DNA from: Brachypodius melanocephalos
Taxonomy: Eukaryota > Chordata > Aves > Passeriformes > Pycnonotidae
Assembly (NCBI GenBank): GCA_013398615.1
Contig: VZSR01000479.1
Location: forward strand, 4,646,152-4,710,151
Direction of reading: 5' to 3'
Length of the DNA: 64,000 nucleotides
Shown here: one piece after another, positions 58,801 through 64,000 of the stretch
How the letters are laid out: each line of letters opens with the position of its first letter
Position numbering within the stretch: position 1 is the stretch's first letter
Program-made: the position numbers and the translations under genes
Notes under the pieces: model-generated
What the model saw: only the letters and a program-made list of their open reading frames with translations
What the model was told of the DNA's origin: nothing
Database searches by the model: none

Positions 58801-59724
58801 TTATTCTGTTCCACCTCCTCTTTCTCTCTTTCAAGTCCTGTGTTACCATTATTCAACTCCAAAGGGTTCTCTAAACATTTCTCTAAACATTTCCAAGCAA
58901 CCTGTGGAAGGCTGTCTTTCCAGAGCCCTAGGAGTTACTACAGAAATGTATTTTCCTTTCCTATCTTAACAACCTTTTTGCTTCAACAGTACAGATTTTC
59001 TTTCTGTGCCTCTCTGTAACAGCCCTCCACATGGCCATGAGCTACCAGTCAGAGAGTTTCCATTGACTTCACCAAGCTTTGGTTCACACTTTCTGTTTGA
59101 AAGTTTTCTGCCCCTTCTTATCTTCAGATCCCTTTACCGCAGTGCTTCCTACCCACACAGAAACTACTTGGTACAAGCTGGAAATCTTGTGAGGCTGTGG
59201 CTCTCAGGCTGCTCCCAGCTCCCAAAGAAGGTAATGTTTTAGCCCTCAGGGGGGTTCAGTAACTCCTGATCTGATCTGTCTATTAAAAAAAACACAGCCA
59301 TAAAAAAAGCCTCAGATTTGGTCATTTTTAGACAAAACTGTTGAGGGTACTTGGCCACTTTTTGCCCTATAAAATCTGAGTGATTCTTCAGCATGGGTGT
59401 CAAAGTGGCTACCCTCAGTCCCCAGGACCTGGATATCCAGACATAGCTAGAGAGTCAATCAACACCTCATTATCACATTAGTGCATCAAATATCTTCAGG
59501 AAACTCAGTTTCCAGATAATGTGGTTATGGAAACCTTTGCAAACACATCAGAGAACAAGAGGAAGAGCAACATGATCTTTACAATAGAAATAAAAATGGA
59601 TGAAGTCCAATATTCAGGTATAAATAAAATGAATAAGGACAAATACGCCCCTGCAGATATACCCTGTGAAAAGGTAACACCAAACAGGAGTCAATAATTG
59701 TGGTCTGTTTCCAAAAAAAAAACC

Positions 59725-59745
59725 CAAACCAAACCAAACCAAAAA
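59725..59745 (+). repeat. AAACC short tandem repeat
   Basis: Four consecutive near-perfect AAACC units follow an A-rich run. Confidence 0.8.
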
Positions 59746-59829
59746 GAATATGCAGTATTTCCTGTAGCAAAATGCAACAGCTGAGTTCTGTGTCATTGTA
59801 GTCTCAGCTGTGCCACCATCAAGCCATTT

Positions 59830-60220
59830 TGGGGATTCAACTTCAAGATAGAGTTGGAGAGAGTGCAAGAATACAAAAGCCAAAGAGAAGAATTATCAGA
59901 CAACACAAATACATGGCCCATGAAAGAGGACTAAGAAAACTGAGGTTGCTGAGCTCAATGAGTGGGCATCAGCAAGGGAATGACATGACCACAGTCTCTA
60001 AAACACTTCCAAGCAAGAAAATATTTTATTGGGCATGTCCACAGAAAGTTCAGTGAGGAGGACAGACTTAGACTCTGGCAAGTAAGGTTCAGGTTAGACA
60101 TCAAGAAAACCCTCTGAGTGAGAGGAAAACACTGGAATCAGCTGACTGGAGAGGCTGTGGAGCTCCCACGTGGGAAGTAATTTAGAGCAGATTAAAGAGT
60201 TTTTCACCTGAATGATGAAG
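59830..60220 (+). mobile_element. ancient CR1-like LINE fragment
   Basis: 'gaggactaagaaaactgagg', 'aaggttcaggttagacatca' and 'gaggaaaacactggaatcag', followed by 'gagaggctgtggagctccc', follow the sense CR1 order (aggttggatattagg... cactggaacagg... gaggttgtggagtc), with heavy divergence. Confidence 0.7.
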
Positions 60221-61317
60221 GCAGTTTTTCCTGTAGTGGTTCAGGGGATCGGCCAAAAGACACAAGAAGTCCTTTCGCTGCTTATTAAACAGCTAACTCT
60301 GGTTAGATTCTCCAGGCAGATCAAAGTGAACACTAAACCAAGCACAGAGCAACTTCAGATCCATGGATGTTGTAATGATACAATTTTCTAAATTTTTTAA
60401 ACCCTCAACAACAGTTAGTGGCCAGCCTTGCCCAGGAAGTCCACAGAGATGACGCAATTTCACTCTGCTGAGAGAGATCTATGGTGGGAACAGGGAAGAA
60501 TTCACCTTGATTGCTTTTCACTTCCAGTTCAAGAGTTCTCTAGTAAAAGGTTTGGCTTGTGTGAGGAGGATGGAGCACTTTTCCACAGGATGATGTGCAT
60601 GGCACACTTGGGCTCATGTTTTCTTTTGCAGTCTTTGTCTAGCAACAATGAAACAAAGGCGCTGGCACAGATCTTACATCATCCTGTTTCCATTCCCACC
60701 GACCTTCTGGCTGTCCCTTACCCTCAACCAATATAATATCTGAGCATTGACAAGGACATTAAGGGTTTGTCCCTTGTAGAGGTCACTTCTGAAATCAGCT
60801 TTGCAAGCACTTTCCAAGGAGACAGGGAGAAATTGGGTAGCAGAAAAATCAGTGACAATAATTGCCAACCAAGCAGTAGAACCTGACATTCCTTGGGCAA
60901 AACAACTGCTGTCCCAGGAGCTCCTGCCTTACACCTCTATCCTTCCCTTATTCTTCTCAGAATTGGCCAAGGCAAAGGTAAACATCCGACAGAACATCCT
61001 GCACTTCAAGCAGAAGCAGGACATTGTAATCATGAACCCTGGGCCAACTCCACACGTTATGCTGATGGTTTATCCCAAAGGAAGGTGTGGCCACCCATTT
61101 CAGCCACAGTCTGAATGGTTGTTCACACACACTGTGTGCATGAGGCTCACTGAGATCTCCCTCCCTTAACTGGCTTGGTATTTACTTACACAATTAATTC
61201 ATGTAGGCTTATTGTTCAAGCTTTTTCTTTTGTTCTTGTAAAGATTAACTTCTTTAAAAGACATTCAGTTAACAAAACACTCAAATATGGTTCTCTTGGG
61301 TCTATTTTATTTATTTA
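60221..61317. other. intergenic, no gene seen
   Basis: Unique sequence. Open frames at 60428-60736 and 60801-61169 show no recognisable domain. Confidence 0.55.
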
Positions 61318-61432
61318 TTTCTGAGATCCAATCTAAACTTACTGTATTTCAGTTTGAAGTCATTCCCACTTGTCCTGTCACTACGTGTCACTGTAAAAAG
61401 TCCCTCACTAGCATTGCACTCCATTGCTATCA
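61318..61432 (-). mobile_element. CR1 fragment, diverged
   Basis: 'gagatccaatctaaacttac', 'tttcagtttgaagtcattcc' and 'cacttgtcctgtcactacgt', followed by 'gtaaaaagtccctcac', is the complement of an internal CR1 3' block. A short TTTA repeat lies just left of it (61307-61320). Confidence 0.85.
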
Positions 61433-61959
61433 CAAGAAATATCCTGTTAGCAAGAATCCCAGAACACAAGAGACAGACACTGCAAGCACAGATTGTCCTC
61501 TTCTGCACTCAGCAGATAATATTGACAGAGACTAAAGCATGATTTAAAAAGCACATTACACAACTTATAACTCTGTCTCAATGACCATTCCTGTCTGTAA
61601 AAAAGAAGCCAGGCAAGCAAAGATCTCAGACGCCAGACAAGTCCTGAGAAAAGGATTTTTAAGTCATCAGAAAAAAAAGTTCTTTTCTCTCATCAGTCAT
61701 GTTTGCCATCAGTGCTTAATTCTTGGTAGATATTTAACTGCAAGAAGCATTCGATGTGCCATACTCCTGCTTGCAGAGCATATGGTTACAAGGTGGGACA
61801 AGGAACTCTCTGGTTGTGAAACTTCCCTTAGCTAAGAGAGTGGGATCAGCCAGATACTGAAAACACAAGCTCCATGCATTGTGTGGATTTGGGAAAGGGA
61901 GAGAGTGATGGCAGAATCAGCCATTCAGAACCCATCATAAAATAATATTTATAAATGGG

Positions 61960-62295
61960 AAGTCGTTCAGAGCAGGGATAGGAAAATTATGAAGAGCCTG
62001 AGGGAACAGGTGGCAGTGGGAAGATTAGAGGAATTACATATGTGTATCTTTGACCAAAAGAAATGGTCCAGGTACCTGCTTCACATGGTGAGGAGGGGAG
62101 CAGATGGGGTGGGATAGGATGGACATCTGGGAGCAGTTACTGGAAACTTAATAAAGAGAAATTTACACTCAACATGAGAAAAGAAAATCAACGAAGAAAA
62201 TTAGAATATTAAGTACTTTGGAGGTAAAAGAGTAATTTGTAGAAACTTCTTCACTGGAGAATTCAAAAGCCAGCACAATAAAGCACTAGCAAATA
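61960..62295 (+). mobile_element. possible ancient CR1/L3-like LINE fragment
   Basis: 'atgaagagcctgagggaaca', 'gagaaatttacactcaacat' followed by 'gagaaaagaaaat', and 'cttcttcactggagaattca' recall CR1-type 3' regions in sense order. Divergence is high and a library search is needed. Confidence 0.4.
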
Positions 62296-63621
62296 TTCAG
62301 CAAGAAGAACCATCCTTTGTGAAGGAGGGAAATTGTCTTGGTGACCCACTAATGCTTTGCCAGCTGTAAGATCAGTGCTCTACTTATACCTGACCACATC
62401 ATGGGATGCAGTGAGGTAAAGCTGAACACATTCCCTTTTGGGAGAGTCTTTTCTTGATATCTCTGTTTGCACATGAGCTGTGTTTGATGCAGCTCCACAG
62501 AGCTGAGCTTTTGTTGTGCTCCACAACACGACCACCAAGGCCAGCAGGAGCCAGGTACAAACGGTGTCAGCCTGGGTGGCAGTCAGAGAGCAGGGAGAGC
62601 TGCCAGGTGCTGCCCTCACCTCGGAAGGGTGAAACTCCTCACCCTGGAAGGGCACGCCATGAGGTTGTTCTCCTTGTTCCAGAGTTTACATCTACGACAC
62701 AAACACCATGGTCTCACCCCAGCATTTATTTCAATAAACACTGGGAGAGATTCCAGAAGCCTCTTGTAGGCAGTTATGAAAACTAACCATTGAGCCATTA
62801 TATAAACGATCTTCCAGGCATTCATTATTATGGTTAGTGCTGGAAAATAACAAGACTTTGAGGGGCTTCCACAATAGCAGAGTCTTGTTTGTGATCCCAG
62901 AGGCTCTATTCAAGCACATCAGAACTAGTCTAAGCTCTGAGCGAATTGTGAGACAATGTGGGGTTAAAACCATTATTGCATCAAGATTAAATGCATCTGT
63001 TATGAAAACTCCTGCTTTGCATACATGATTCAATAAAGACTCTTAGAAGGATAATTGTTTTGCCCAGGTTATTAACTAGAATTTTCTTACTTTTTTTTTT
63101 TTTTAATTACTCCTCAGAGTAATTCTTAAGGTAAGTAACTCCTAATTGTGCAAGAATTGTGTTGAGTGGAATGCTCTACCCTGAGTGTCCATTCCCGGAT
63201 ATTATGTTCTATTACCAAAAGTCATCCTTGCATTAGGAAATTTATTTTATATTTCAATAAACTAAAGCTGACGGTTCATCTATGAAAAACATTTTTCAAA
63301 AAAACCTGGAAAATTATGTTCTGAACATCAGAGATTATGTCAAAGCGTAAATTAGGTTTGTACAAGATCAGAACTCGTTGAGAGCAGCATCATAACCAGG
63401 GGATTTGAGCTTTGCCCCTTGAGTAGGGATGGCTCACTAGTTCAGAGGTTGAATCACTCTGCAACTATTATCTCTTGGGAGAGGTGCTCTTTCTTTAAAG
63501 GTCCAAGATGAATAAACAGGAGTAAGAGTCTTATCCTAGACTAGTGGTCACTCTGAGCCCTTCTCAGCAAGCCGACACTCCTGTTAGAAGTACGATCAGC
63601 GGGGGACAGGCGGTGAGGAGC
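62296..63621. other. intergenic, no gene seen; turns CpG-rich at the end
   Basis: AT-rich unique DNA until about 63560. The last 60 bases before the gap have several CpG (agccgac, gtacgatcagcgg, ggcggtg), which suggests the shore of a CpG island. Confidence 0.5.
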
Positions 63622-64000
63622 NNNNNNNNNNNNNNNNNNNNNNNNNNNNNNNNNNNNNNNNNNNNNNNNNNNNNNNNNNNNNNNNNNNNNNNNNNNNNNN
63701 NNNNNNNNNNNNNNNNNNNNNNNNNNNNNNNNNNNNNNNNNNNNNNNNNNNNNNNNNNNNNNNNNNNNNNNNNNNNNNNNNNNNNNNNNNNNNNNNNNNN
63801 NNNNNNNNNNNNNNNNNNNNNNNNNNNNNNNNNNNNNNNNNNNNNNNNNNNNNNNNNNNNNNNNNNNNNNNNNNNNNNNNNNNNNNNNNNNNNNNNNNNN
63901 NNNNNNNNNNNNNNNNNNNNNNNNNNNNNNNNNNNNNNNNNNNNNNNNNNNNNNNNNNNNNNNNNNNNNNNNNNNNNNNNNNNNNNNNNNNNNNNNNNNN
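63622..64000. other. assembly gap running to the window edge
   Basis: All N from 63622. It may continue beyond the window. Confidence 0.98.

Larger units (their letters stand above)
48286..59829. other. intergenic, with three CpG-retaining blocks
   Basis: No gene recognised, and no clear transposon seen. CpG-retaining blocks are at 51780-52565, 55690-55850 and 58020-58475. Other features are a 14-bp palindrome at 51780-51793, a purine run at 52197-52229, a (TG)7 at 52657-52670 and a very AT-rich stretch at 54400-55000. The 175-residue open frame at 53099-53626 looks like chance. Confidence 0.5.

Noticed and set aside
63425..63475. tRNA or SINE-like head ('tggctcactag' followed by 'ggttgaatc')
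   Set aside because: The two boxes are too close for a pol III internal promoter and no cloverleaf can be drawn.
55690..63621. Search for TCF7 exons (HMG box, acidic N-terminus) near the right edge
   Set aside because: No frame on either strand resembles them, so TCF7 is proposed only by synteny beyond or inside the terminal gap.
1..64000. CRISPR arrays, operons, rRNA, tRNA genes, intact endogenous retroviruses
   Set aside because: No regularly spaced repeats, no tRNA cloverleaf, no rRNA and no paired LTRs with retroviral frames were seen in the window.

Overview
This is vertebrate nuclear DNA, most likely from a bird. It holds split genes with GT-AG introns, two CpG-island promoters in otherwise CpG-poor DNA, many truncated CR1 (chicken-repeat-1 family) LINE tails, and a MIR-like ancient SINE. 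No bacterial, viral or CRISPR features were seen. The species cannot be named from the sequence. Three runs of N (13701-13800, 30458-30742, 63622-64000) are assembly gaps.

Two protein-coding genes are supported, both on the minus strand and both in the left 21 kb. C5orf15/KCT2 (coding parts between 342 and 4530) is a single-pass secretory-pathway membrane protein of 273 residues in three exons. VDAC1 (coding parts between 6413 and 14164, non-coding first exon near 20487-20600) is the mitochondrial outer-membrane voltage-dependent anion channel. Seven of its eight coding exons can be read. The missing one (about 50 nt, residues 23-39) must lie in the 100-N gap at 13701-13800. The visible exons plus 50 nt give exactly 852 nt, the length of a 283-residue VDAC1 with its stop. 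The order C5orf15-VDAC1, both transcribed leftward, matches the human 5q31.1 block; in that block the next gene beyond VDAC1 is TCF7, transcribed the other way.

From about 20.9 kb to the right edge no protein-coding gene is supported. The region is about 43 kb of intergenic DNA with CR1 fragments (22.9, 25.9-26.3, 39.1, 45.0-45.5, 59.8-60.2, 61.3 and probably 62.0 kb), a MIR-like SINE (48.1 kb), short tandem repeats and several blocks where CpG is retained (43.0-43.7, 51.8-52.6, 55.7-55.85, 58.0-58.5 kb). By synteny it is probably the VDAC1-TCF7 spacer. The last 60 bases before the terminal gap become CpG-rich, so a CpG-island promoter (possibly TCF7) may be hidden in or beyond that gap.

The two genes share no pathway; their adjacency is conserved synteny. 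No novel multi-gene system was found. The items most worth checking are the C5orf15 start codon sitting in a perfect TISU/YY1 element, the hidden VDAC1 exon, the CpG-retaining intergenic blocks, a TATA-plus-hairpin cluster at 31.93 kb, and paired palindromes at 46.77 kb.
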